This document shows positions 43,639-51,049 of a stretch of DNA of 64,000 nucleotides, piece by piece. The notes under the pieces were generated by a model, which made no database searches, was not told the origin of the DNA, and saw only the letters and a list, made by a program, of their open reading frames with translations. Made by a program: the position numbers and the translations under genes. Source of the DNA: Luteitalea sp. TBR-22 (GTDB lineage Bacteria > Acidobacteriota > Vicinamibacteria > Vicinamibacterales > Vicinamibacteraceae); contig NZ_AP024452.1 in assembly GCF_016865485.1 (NCBI RefSeq), positions 3,494,501 to 3,558,500 of the forward strand. The letters run 5' to 3'. How positions within the stretch are numbered: position 1 is the first letter of the stretch; each line of letters begins with the position of its first letter.

Positions 43639-44364
43639 TCAGGGACGCCCGAGGTTGGTGTAGTCCTTCACCACCACGTCGAGGGTGTTGCTGCCCGGGG
43701 CGCCGACGATGAAGAACAGGAACGCGGCGTCGGGCCCGATGTTGACGTGTGCGGGTCCGATGACGGGCGCGACCGTCCCGGAGACCGCCGCCACCAGTTG
43801 CCAGTTGCCCGTCGGCACGGTCGAGACGGCGCCTTCCCTGTTGGTCAACTGCCGCACCAGGAACGCGGTCTGGCTGAACGAACCGTAGTCGGCGCCGAGG
43901 TAGACGTCGACGGCCGGCGCCGCGGCCGTGTGGAACACGTGGACGCGCGACTTGTTGTTCACGGTCGGCGTGAGGTCCACGGTGTACTTGCTCGCGGTCG
44001 GCGCGCCGGCCGCCGTCAGGTGCGCGATGATCGCGGCATCCTCGTTGGGGTTCAGCGTGATGTTGGCCGGTCCGATGATCGCCGGCAGGCCGCACGGCCG
44101 CGAGGGATTGGCCGGGTGGACGGCGACGCTGATCGTGCCGGCGGGCAACGCCAGTGGCCCGACGATCTGCCGGTACCGGAAGCCCGGCAACGCACACGCG
44201 CCGTTGACCGACACGTCGACGGGCAGGTCGGCCGCTGCGCCGACGGCGCCGCCGGGAATGCCATGGACCACGACCACGCGCGCCGGCTGCGATTGCGCCA
44301 ACGCCGGCGCAGCCGCGCCGAGGACACACAGGCCAGCCGTAAGGATGTGCAGGACTCGCTTCAT
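43639..44364 (-). CDS. Secreted DUF4397-domain protein
   Basis: Protein of 241 residues with a signal peptide (MKRVLHILTAGLCVLGAAAPALAQ). The mature part contains DUF4397-type repeats: RVVVVHGIPGGAVGAAADLPVDVSVNG, LPAGTISVAVHPAN, and a second copy RVHVFHTAAAPAVDVYLGADYGS. GAGGAGG at eight to fourteen bases before the ATG supports the start. The family is found in extracytoplasmic proteins of unknown function. It has a 154-base divergent gap to the next plus-strand gene. Confidence 0.88.
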   Translation of the reverse strand: MKRVLHILTAGLCVLGAAAPALAQSQPARVVVVHGIPGGAVGAAADLPVDVSVNGACALPGFRYRQIVGPLALPAGTISVAVHPANPSRPCGLPAIIGPANITLNPNEDAAIIAHLTAAGAPTASKYTVDLTPTVNNKSRVHVFHTAAAPAVDVYLGADYGSFSQTAFLVRQLTNREGAVSTVPTGNWQLVAAVSGTVAPVIGPAHVNIGPDAAFLFFIVGAPGSNTLDVVVKDYTNLGRP

Positions 44365-44518
44365 GGACTGTCTCCTCCTCTGAAAGGGGGCGGCCGGGCC
44401 CTCGCACGGCCCGCACGCCTGCCGCCCGTTTCCCTGTGTGACTCTCGCCGTTGCGCACAGGTCCCGACGCGTGATGGGCGGGCACCGATGACGCGATCGG
44501 ATCGTCAAAGGAGGCGAC

Positions 44519-44740
44519 GTGGTCGTGCAGCAGCAACTCCCCCCGAAGCTCTCGTCTCGTGATCTCGTCCTGCGGCAGACCGGGCAGGGCTGGCGTGTGG
44601 AAGACGCCACGGGCCGTCAGGTGTGCGAGACGCTGTCGTCCATGGCAGAGGCCCGGCTCATCGGTCGCACCTTCGCGGTGGGACGCGCGCGGGTCTGGGT
44701 CTACCGGCAGGAACGCTGGTCATTGCTCGACGGCGACTGA
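44519..44740 (+). CDS. Small hypothetical protein (73 residues)
   Basis: Starts at a GTG at 44519 with a perfect AAAGGAGG four bases before it, one of the strongest ribosome-binding sites here. The protein (VVQQQLPPKLSSRDLVLRQTGQ ... VETLSSMAEARLIGRTFAV ... ERWSLLDGD) is soluble and has no known motif; the predicted fold would be a small alpha/beta unit. A second possible GTG lies a codon later. It is single between the DUF4397 gene and the BACON lipoprotein gene. I do not recognise a family. Confidence 0.65.
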   Translation: MVVQQQLPPKLSSRDLVLRQTGQGWRVEDATGRQVCETLSSMAEARLIGRTFAVGRARVWVYRQERWSLLDGD

Positions 44741-44769
44741 CGCATAGCGTTCAACGCGACGTGGTCTGC

Positions 44770-44789
44770 GGCTTGCACTGAAGCAAGCC
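44770..44789 (+). terminator. Small hairpin after the 73-residue gene
   Basis: Seven-pair stem GGCTTGC / GCAAGCC with a six-base loop, 29 bases after the stop. No T-tract. Confidence 0.35.
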
Positions 44790-44828
44790 CGACGCGTCCC
44801 ACGCCCGTCGTGCGGCGCGCGCCACACC

Positions 44829-46160
44829 ATGACGCGCAGCACCTGCTGTACAGTCCGCGACACACTGTATTCACGACCAACAGGACGGCCGGCGGTCCGC
44901 TGGCGTGTCGCGCCGTCGCTCGTGCTGGCCCTGCTCACCGTCGGGTGCGGCGGTTCCTCCTCCACACAGACCACCGCTCCCACGGCGATCACGCGCTGTG
45001 CCGTGGGCCTCGCCACCGGCGCCTCCGCGCCGGTGCTGGCCGCCGAGGGCGGCACGGCGAGCGTGTCGGTCACGGTCAACCGCGAATGCACCTGGGAGGC
45101 GCGCAGTACCGCCGACTGGCTCGCCGTGACGTCGCCGTCCAGTGGGCAGGGCAATGCCACGCTCGCAGTGACCGCAGCGCCCAACCCGGCCGGCCTGCCA
45201 CGCGTGGCGGTGGTCAACGTGAACGACAGCCGCCTCGAGGTGCAGCAGGCCGCCGCGGCGTGTCGCCTGCTCCTCGATTCGCCTGGACGGCGGTTCGCGG
45301 CCGACGGCGGCAGCGCGCGGGTGGACGTGCAGGTGCCCGATGGCTGCGCGTGGGCGGCGGTCACCGACGTCACCTGGCTGGCCCTCGACGGCAGCGCCCG
45401 CGGCACCGGACGAGGCTCACTGGTGGTGACCGTGGCCGCCAACGAGGGCTCGCCGCGCACCGCGACCGTCAGGGTCGGCAGCGTGGAGTGGATCGCCGCG
45501 CAGGACGCGCCCGTGCCGACGATGCCCGGCCCCGGCGTCCCGCCGACCACGCCGGCGCCATCACCAGCACCGGCTCCGGGTCCGCCGGCGCCGCCGGTCG
45601 TGGGCGACCCTGCCCCGCCTGGCCCGTCACCGACACCGTCACCCGCGCCGCCGACTCCTGCGCCCGCGCCGGCGCCCGGCCCGACACCTTCGCCTGCGCC
45701 TCCTGGCGATCCAGCACCGCCCACGCCAGCGCCGCCCACGCCCGCGCCGCCTGCCCCCGCGCCACCAGCACCGCCGCCGACACCGGGACCGCCGTCGCCG
45801 CCAGCTCCGCCAACGCCTGCGCCCCCAGCACCGGAGCCCACGCCTCCGGAGCCCACGCCGACGCCGCCCACCCCGTCCCCTGACCCCGGCCCTCCCCCGA
45901 CGGCGCCCGTCGTCGAGGAGGTTCGCCTGGAAGGGCGGGTCTCGAACCGCGCGGGTACCTGCCCGACGCTGACGTTCCAGGTCGACGGTCGCCTCGTCAG
46001 GACGTCGACGGCCACCCACTTCATCGCGGATCGATGCGAACGGGTGGTCAACGGCGCGAGTGTCGACGTACGCGGCACGCGGCGCCCCGACGGCGCCATC
46101 GACGCCACCAGGGTCCAGGTCGCCAATGGCAATGGGCAGGACGATGGGGCGGTGCCGTGA
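44829..46160 (+). CDS. Secreted BACON-repeat lipoprotein with long Pro-rich linker and DUF5666-like end
   Basis: Protein of 443 residues. An N-terminal membrane segment ending in LLTVGCGGSSS (lipoprotein-like) is followed by two BACON-type domains (CAVGLATGASAPVLAAEGGTASVSVTVNRECTW and CRLLLDSPGRRFAADGGSARVDVQVPDGCAWAAV). Residues about 227-360 are a Pro/Ala/Thr repeat of the PAPPTPAP kind, clearly non-globular. The C-terminal 80 residues resemble DUF5666 (VRLEGRVSNRAGTCPTLTFQVDGRLVRT and VNGASVDVRGTRRPDG). BACON domains are thought to bind glycans or mucin. The stop overlaps the GTG of the next gene, a beta-barrel protein, so both are likely envelope partners. Confidence 0.85.
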   Translation: MTRSTCCTVRDTLYSRPTGRPAVRWRVAPSLVLALLTVGCGGSSSTQTTAPTAITRCAVGLATGASAPVLAAEGGTASVSVTVNRECTWEARSTADWLAVTSPSSGQGNATLAVTAAPNPAGLPRVAVVNVNDSRLEVQQAAAACRLLLDSPGRRFAADGGSARVDVQVPDGCAWAAVTDVTWLALDGSARGTGRGSLVVTVAANEGSPRTATVRVGSVEWIAAQDAPVPTMPGPGVPPTTPAPSPAPAPGPPAPPVVGDPAPPGPSPTPSPAPPTPAPAPAPGPTPSPAPPGDPAPPTPAPPTPAPPAPAPPAPPPTPGPPSPPAPPTPAPPAPEPTPPEPTPTPPTPSPDPGPPPTAPVVEEVRLEGRVSNRAGTCPTLTFQVDGRLVRTSTATHFIADRCERVVNGASVDVRGTRRPDGAIDATRVQVANGNGQDDGAVP

Positions 46161-47371
46161 GCCGACGGTGGCCGTCGGGATCAGGCACGGACCGGTTCCT
46201 CCGCGTGGCGATCGTCGGGCTTTCCGGCTGGATGGTCCTCGCGTCGGCCGCGGCGCGTGCGCAGGCCCCGCTGGCCGACGTCCTGACGTTCCTGTTCACC
46301 AACCAGGCGGTGCCTACCGGTGACTTCGCGCGCGACGCGGCCGCCGCGCTGGCCGCGCGCGAGACCGTCGGCCGCCAGTTGCAGGGGGAACTCGCGCTCC
46401 AGCCGGTGAGCCCGGCCTCGCCAGGCTTCGTCTACCGGCTCAATCCGGGACTCGGTACGCCGGAGCGCGCGAGCGAGCACTTCGGGCCGTTCTTCACCGA
46501 GCGCAGCCTGACCACCGGCGCCGGGCGACTGACGTTCGGCGCGACGTGGACGCGCCGCGTCGTCACCCGACTCGGCGGGCGCCCGCTGCGCGACGCGACG
46601 CTGGTCACCAGCGGCAACCAGTTCCGCGACGAACCGGCGCCGTTCGACGTCGAGACGCTGTCGCTGGCCATCGAGAGCCGAACGCTCACGCTGACGGCAC
46701 TCGCCGGCGTGCATGAGCGGGTCGACGTCGGCGTGGTGGTGCCCGTGGTGTCGCTCGACGTGCAGGGCCGTCGCGTGAACACCTATCGCGGCACGTCGGT
46801 GGAGCAGGCCAGCGCCGACGCGACGGCCAGCGGGTTAGGTGACGTCGCGTTGCGGAGCAAGGTACGTCTCGTCGGCACGCGAGGCAGCGGCCTGGCCGGC
46901 GTCGTCGACGTCCGCCTTCCCACCGGCCGGGAAGCCGACCTTCTCGGCGCGGGCCGCACTGCCCTCCTCGCCAGCATCGTCGCCTCGGCCGAGGCGGCGC
47001 GGGTGGCCGTCCACGGCAGCGCAGGCGTGGCGCGCGGGGGCGCGGTCGACGGCTGGCAGTACCAGGTGGCCACGACGATCGCGGCGACGCGAACGCTGAC
47101 CATCGTGGGCGAACTGCTCGGGCGCCGCCTCGACGCGCCGGGCCGCATCGTGCTGGCCGCCGCGCCGCATCCGTCGATCGCGGGCGTGGACACGCTGCGC
47201 CTCGTGCCCGAGGGCGAGACGTCGCACACCTTGCAGGCGGCGCTCGGCGCCAAGTGGAACCTGACCGGGACGTGGCTGATTGGCGCGCACGCGTTCGTGC
47301 CGGTCGCCGGCAACGGCTTGCGCATCGCGCCGACGCTGACCGTGGGCATCGAATACTCGATCGGTCGGTGA
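46157..47371 (+). CDS. Predicted outer-membrane beta-barrel protein
   Basis: About 404 residues from the GTG overlapping the previous stop (46157-46160). A signal-like hydrophobic segment (VAIVGLSGWMVLASAAARAQ) is followed by alternating beta-strand segments such as GRLTFGATWTRRVVTR, LTLTALAGVHERVDVGVVVPVVS, VALRSKVRLVGTRG and GLAGVVDVRLPTG. The C-terminus ends GIEYSIGR with no terminal Phe. This pattern matches MetA-pathway-type or transporter-like barrels common in Acidobacteria. It is probably coupled with the BACON lipoprotein. Cargo unknown. An upstream start at 46034 would overlap the lipoprotein gene by 127 bases. Confidence 0.75.
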   Translation: MSRRWPSGSGTDRFLRVAIVGLSGWMVLASAAARAQAPLADVLTFLFTNQAVPTGDFARDAAAALAARETVGRQLQGELALQPVSPASPGFVYRLNPGLGTPERASEHFGPFFTERSLTTGAGRLTFGATWTRRVVTRLGGRPLRDATLVTSGNQFRDEPAPFDVETLSLAIESRTLTLTALAGVHERVDVGVVVPVVSLDVQGRRVNTYRGTSVEQASADATASGLGDVALRSKVRLVGTRGSGLAGVVDVRLPTGREADLLGAGRTALLASIVASAEAARVAVHGSAGVARGGAVDGWQYQVATTIAATRTLTIVGELLGRRLDAPGRIVLAAAPHPSIAGVDTLRLVPEGETSHTLQAALGAKWNLTGTWLIGAHAFVPVAGNGLRIAPTLTVGIEYSIGR

Positions 47372-47422
47372 TGCCGTCGCGTCACACCGCCGACGCCGCC
47401 CCTGGGACAGGTCAGTACAGGC

Positions 47423-48502
47423 TTACCTGCTCTGCACCGAGTCGATCCGCCAGCCGTCGCGGTCGGCGCGGGAGAGCCGGAACCGCCACTGGCGAGGCTC
47501 CACACGCGGCGAGGCGTCGCCGACCCGCGGGACCCAGGCTTGCGATCCGCTGCAGGTGGCGCTGGCGGCCCGGGCCGCGCGATCGAGCATGACGCGGCAG
47601 TCGCCGAGTTCCACCTGCTGCGACCGGAGGCCCGCGAACGCCCGTTCGAGCGCGCGCGCATCGACGCCCGGCCAGACGGCGCGTGCCGCCGACGCATCGA
47701 GGCGCGAATAGGCCCGGCCGTACCGGTGAAGGACGTCGCGAATCGACGGCTCGTCGTCGGTCGGGATTGTGGTCCGAGCCTCAGGGATCGGCGTCGGCAC
47801 GATCGACGCGGGCGCCGCGTCATCGACGGCGCCACCAGCGAGCACCGTGGCGGCATACGCGGCGCGGGTCGAGTCGGACACGGGCGGCGCCGCATCGGTC
47901 GCCATCGTCGCTGCGGTGGGGGCTGGCGTGAGGGGCGGCGCGGGAGACGCCTCGAGGGCGCGCGTGTCGAGGACCGCACGGGCCTGAACGGGACGAACAC
48001 CCGGCGCAGCGGTCCCGTTCCTCGTGCCGCTGGCTGGCTCGGCAATCGCCACCGCGGCGCCCGAACGGACGCGCGAGGGTGCGGCGATCGCCCTGGATGT
48101 CACGGGCCGCGCAATGCTGCTCGTGTCGGCCTCCGCCCGGGCCATCGAGGCCTGTTGTGGCCCGGACAGCACGTCGGCGAGCGGCGCGGCGGGACTGGTG
48201 GCGATCGGCAGGATGACCGGCTCACGCGGCGCCAGCAGGCCCATGGCGACCACCGCAGCGGCGGCGAGCGGGACGATGGCACTCAGGCGGCGGGGACGAA
48301 TCGAGGTGGTCGACGACAACCAGGGACGCACCTCGACCGACCGGTGCAGGTCCTGGCCTGTCCCGTCGCCACGTGCGAATGCCTCGACGTCGATCGAGGC
48401 GATCGACGCGAGGTCGTCTGGGCTCGGGGGCCACGCCCACTCGGGCGCAGCCCCCTCGGTCGGAGCCGGCAGCTCACGACCGGGGTCGGTCACGTGGTTC
48501 AC
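47423..48502 (-). CDS. Single-pass membrane protein with Ala/Pro-rich middle and NTF2-like end
   Basis: Protein of 359 residues. A cytosolic N-terminal segment (PPSPDDLASIASIDVEAFARGDG) precedes one transmembrane helix (IVPLAAAAVVAMGLLAP, about residues 75-92), a 150-residue Ala/Pro/Ser/Thr-rich linker and a C-terminal domain beginning EPSIRDVLHRYGRAYSRLDASAARAVWPGV, like SnoaL/NTF2-fold associated helices, ending WRFRLSRADRDGWRIDSVQSR. The topology is typical of a signal-sensing or scaffold protein. It starts at the ATG at 48502, whose stop-overlap with the DUF3618 gene (48499) suggests cotranscription. No specific function known. Confidence 0.75.
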   Translation of the reverse strand: MNHVTDPGRELPAPTEGAAPEWAWPPSPDDLASIASIDVEAFARGDGTGQDLHRSVEVRPWLSSTTSIRPRRLSAIVPLAAAAVVAMGLLAPREPVILPIATSPAAPLADVLSGPQQASMARAEADTSSIARPVTSRAIAAPSRVRSGAAVAIAEPASGTRNGTAAPGVRPVQARAVLDTRALEASPAPPLTPAPTAATMATDAAPPVSDSTRAAYAATVLAGGAVDDAAPASIVPTPIPEARTTIPTDDEPSIRDVLHRYGRAYSRLDASAARAVWPGVDARALERAFAGLRSQQVELGDCRVMLDRAARAASATCSGSQAWVPRVGDASPRVEPRQWRFRLSRADRDGWRIDSVQSR

Positions 48503-49731
48503 ATGCCCGCCCCCATGGCGCCGATGCTGCTCGACGAGGCACCGGGGGCCGGCGTCGCACCGGCGTCCTCGCTCGTCGCCTTGTCGGCCATCTCCTGGAC
48601 CTTCTCACGCACCTGCGACGTGAGTTGCTGGGCCGACTCGCTGGCCTTGTCGACCAACGCGTCGCGCGTCGCGCCGAGCGTGCGGTCCTCGACGCGTGAG
48701 CGCGGCACGCTCAGTCCGAGCACCGCGCCGGCAGCCAGCGCCGCGACGCCGACCGCCATCGGGTTCTCCTGCATCCAGCGCTCGAACTGCGTCGAGGTCT
48801 GGACGCGGGCCGTGTCCCAGCGCCTGGAGACGGCGCGCGACACCTCGCCAGCCTTGGCCTGCGCGTCACGTACGGTCTCGCTCACCTGCTCGCCGACCGA
48901 CGATGCCGTCTCGCGTGCCTGACGCCGCATCTCGCGCGCCTTGTCGGCCACCGCCGCCGTGGTGCCGCCAGCGTACGAATCGCCATCGGCAGACCACGTG
49001 GACATGTCGTCACTGACCATGCCACTCCGGCGCGTCCAGAGCATGTAGCCGATGCTCGCCGCCGCAATCGCCGCCGGCACGGGGTTCTCGCGCAGCATCC
49101 CGCCCCACGCCCCGCGACGATCACGCCACGCGTCACCGTCCTGGTCGCGTCGCGCCGTCGTCCCGTATTCGCCGCGTACCATCATGTCGTCATCGTCCCA
49201 GTCGTACATGTCGTCCCTGCTCCAGGTCTTGGCGCCGGAAGAGCGGCGCATCATCCACCACACCAGGCCCACGCCGGCACTGGCCAGGCCCACGGACATC
49301 GGGTGCTGGCGGGCCTGCTCCACGAGCGGCGCCGCCGCTTCCTGCGCTCGACGTGCGGCCTGCGACGCGCTGTCGCCTGCCGTGCCGACCAGGTGCTGCA
49401 CGCGCCCCACCGTCGCCTCTCGCACGCTGGCCCTGGCCTGTTGTGCGAGGTGCTGCGGGCTGAGGCGTTCCTGCAGTTCGTTGATCGTCTGGCTCATGTC
49501 CTCGCGCGTGCGCTCGATCTGTTCGCGGATGACGTCGGGATCGTCCGAGCCCGCGCCAATCGGCGGTGTCGCGCCCGACGCGATGGCGCCGCCCGCCATC
49601 GTCGCGTCGAGTTGATCGGCGCGCAGCCCCGGACGGGCGCCCGCCGGAGGCACGTCGACGTCGTCGATCTCGCTCGCCGCCAGCGGGACGGGCGCGGGCA
49701 GGTCCGGCGCCATCGGCATGGGCGGCGGCAT
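48499..49731 (-). CDS. DUF3618-type membrane protein with three hydrophobic repeats
   Basis: Protein of 410 residues from the ATG at 49731, which overlaps the previous stop (TGATG); a GTG 24 bases upstream would overlap more. The DUF3618 core is DPDVIREQIERTREDMSQTINELQERLSP. Three similar modules each contain a NP-x-[AS]-[VIA] turn and a short membrane helix: HPMSVGLASAGVGLVWWMMR, NPVPAAIAAASIGYMLWTRR, NPMAVGVAALAAGAVLGLSV. Charged and Asp-rich segments (DDMYDWDDDDMM) separate them. Members are associated with stress-related membrane proteins; reaction unknown. Second gene in the order third-membrane-protein, holin-X-like, DUF3618. Confidence 0.8.
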   Translation of the reverse strand: MPPPMPMAPDLPAPVPLAASEIDDVDVPPAGARPGLRADQLDATMAGGAIASGATPPIGAGSDDPDVIREQIERTREDMSQTINELQERLSPQHLAQQARASVREATVGRVQHLVGTAGDSASQAARRAQEAAAPLVEQARQHPMSVGLASAGVGLVWWMMRRSSGAKTWSRDDMYDWDDDDMMVRGEYGTTARRDQDGDAWRDRRGAWGGMLRENPVPAAIAAASIGYMLWTRRSGMVSDDMSTWSADGDSYAGGTTAAVADKAREMRRQARETASSVGEQVSETVRDAQAKAGEVSRAVSRRWDTARVQTSTQFERWMQENPMAVGVAALAAGAVLGLSVPRSRVEDRTLGATRDALVDKASESAQQLTSQVREKVQEMADKATSEDAGATPAPGASSSSIGAMGAGM

Positions 49732-50123
49732 CACCGGGTTTCGTTCTTCAGCCACTGTGCGGTCTCCTTCAGCGAATCCACGGTCTCGACGGGTGTCAGC
49801 GGCTGCCTGAGCTGACGAAGCCCGGCCCGCACCAGCACGTAGCCGACGCCGGCCAGCAGCACGGCCGTGAGGCCTGCGGCCGCCCACGCATCGAGCCCGA
49901 GCTGCACGAGCAGCAACACCACCGTGGTGACCAATGTGAGCAACGCGGCGTTGGCGACCAGCCCGCCCGCGCCGAGCATCGCGCCCGCGCGTCCGACCTG
50001 CGCGGTCTTCTGCGACAGTTCCGTCCTCGCCAACTGCACTTCCTGGCGGATCAGGAGCGACGTCTTCTGCGACAGGTCGGCGAACAGCTCACCGATCGTT
50101 CGCTCCGTGCGTGGTGCGTCCAT
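49731..50123 (-). CDS. Holin-X-like (PF07332) small membrane protein
   Basis: Protein of 130 residues. N-terminal amphipathic segment TIGELFADLSQKTSLLIRQEVQLARTEL, with the LIRQEVxLARxEL motif of the Actino-bacterial holin-X/Pho-holin family, followed by two membrane helices (LGAGGLVANAALLTLVTTVVLLLVQLGL and AWAAAGLTAVLLAGVGYVL). Family proteins are in the inner membrane and unrelated to a phage context here. The ATG overlaps the DUF3618 gene start by one base. It is 26 bases after the third membrane gene. Confidence 0.85.
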   Translation of the reverse strand: MDAPRTERTIGELFADLSQKTSLLIRQEVQLARTELSQKTAQVGRAGAMLGAGGLVANAALLTLVTTVVLLLVQLGLDAWAAAGLTAVLLAGVGYVLVRAGLRQLRQPLTPVETVDSLKETAQWLKNETR

Positions 50124-50149
50124 CGCGTTCTCCTTGCTGGGTAGCGAGG

Positions 50150-50878
50150 TCAGCTGGTGATCCCCGGCGCCGGGTCGAGGCCGAGGCTGCCGCCGATACC
50201 GGAATCACCGGAACGCGACGGGCCGCCGATTGGCGCGGTGAACCCCGTCTGCCCCGGCAGGGGCGTCGTCAGGCGACTCGCGCCCTCACCGAAACCCGAG
50301 TCGTGATGGGGCACGTCCCCGTCGCCGAGCTCATAGGCGCTCGAGCTCTTCAGGAACCTGGCCAGGCCGAGACCCAGCAGGAAGGCACCGCCGACGAACG
50401 CGCCCGGATTGCGCCGTGCGAAGCGCTCGACGTCGCGCACCATCTCGGCGGGATCCTTGTCGCGCATGCGGTCGGCGAACAGTTGAATCTGGTCCACCGC
50501 CGTGTCCGCGTACGATGCAAGCGTCTGGTTCTCGGCGCGCATGTGCTCGCTCGCCTGCCGGATGGCGTTGGCCACCGAGCCCAGCCCGTCGGCCGCGCGC
50601 ACCTTCTGCTCGTTCACACGGCTCGAGGCCGTCTGCTTGACCTGATCCATCACGCCGACGGCGCGGGGATACGCGCGTGACGCGTTCGAGTCACTGTCCT
50701 GATTGGTGCTGCCGGTCCCGAACCCGGCGCCGAGGCCGGTTTCACCGGCCAGCATGCCCGTCGACTGGCTGTCGGAGAATGATGACGCGCCGGTCCCGAC
50801 CTCGGCGCCGCGGCCCTTGCGGCTGCTCGTGCCGGTCTCCGGCAGGTTGGCTCCCGGAATCGCCCTGTGTGTTGCCAT
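50150..50878 (-). CDS. Membrane-anchored hypothetical protein of the DUF3618/holin-X cluster
   Basis: Protein of 242 residues from the ATG at 50878 with AGGAG about ten bases upstream. The N-terminal 80 residues are Gly/Ser/Thr-rich and disordered. An amphipathic helix region (AVGVMDQVKQTASSRVNEQKVRAADGLGSVANAIRQASEHMRAENQTLASYADTAVDQIQLFADRMRDK) leads to one short membrane helix after a RRNPGAFVGG turn (GAFLLGLGLARFLKSS), the same turn-helix module as in the DUF3618 protein. The C-terminus is Gly-rich. First gene of the three-gene membrane cluster; role unknown. Confidence 0.75.
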   Translation of the reverse strand: MATHRAIPGANLPETGTSSRKGRGAEVGTGASSFSDSQSTGMLAGETGLGAGFGTGSTNQDSDSNASRAYPRAVGVMDQVKQTASSRVNEQKVRAADGLGSVANAIRQASEHMRAENQTLASYADTAVDQIQLFADRMRDKDPAEMVRDVERFARRNPGAFVGGAFLLGLGLARFLKSSSAYELGDGDVPHHDSGFGEGASRLTTPLPGQTGFTAPIGGPSRSGDSGIGGSLGLDPAPGITS

Positions 50879-51049
50879 TCGCTGCGTCTCCTGTCGTTCG
50901 CATACGTCCCGCACGCCCGATCGCGCCGGAACGTGACTGCATGCCCATGACAGAAGGAAGAACTGTGCCACCCGTCACAGGCTCGGCCTGCGGCGGCGCG
51001 AGCCCATGTGCAGCGATGCCTGATCGAAGGACAGGCAGTGGTCTCGTGA

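Noticed and set aside
49731-50123. Holin-like protein taken as prophage sign
   Set aside because: No phage lysis, tail, integrase or capsid genes nearby; the PF07332-type family is widespread in chromosomes.
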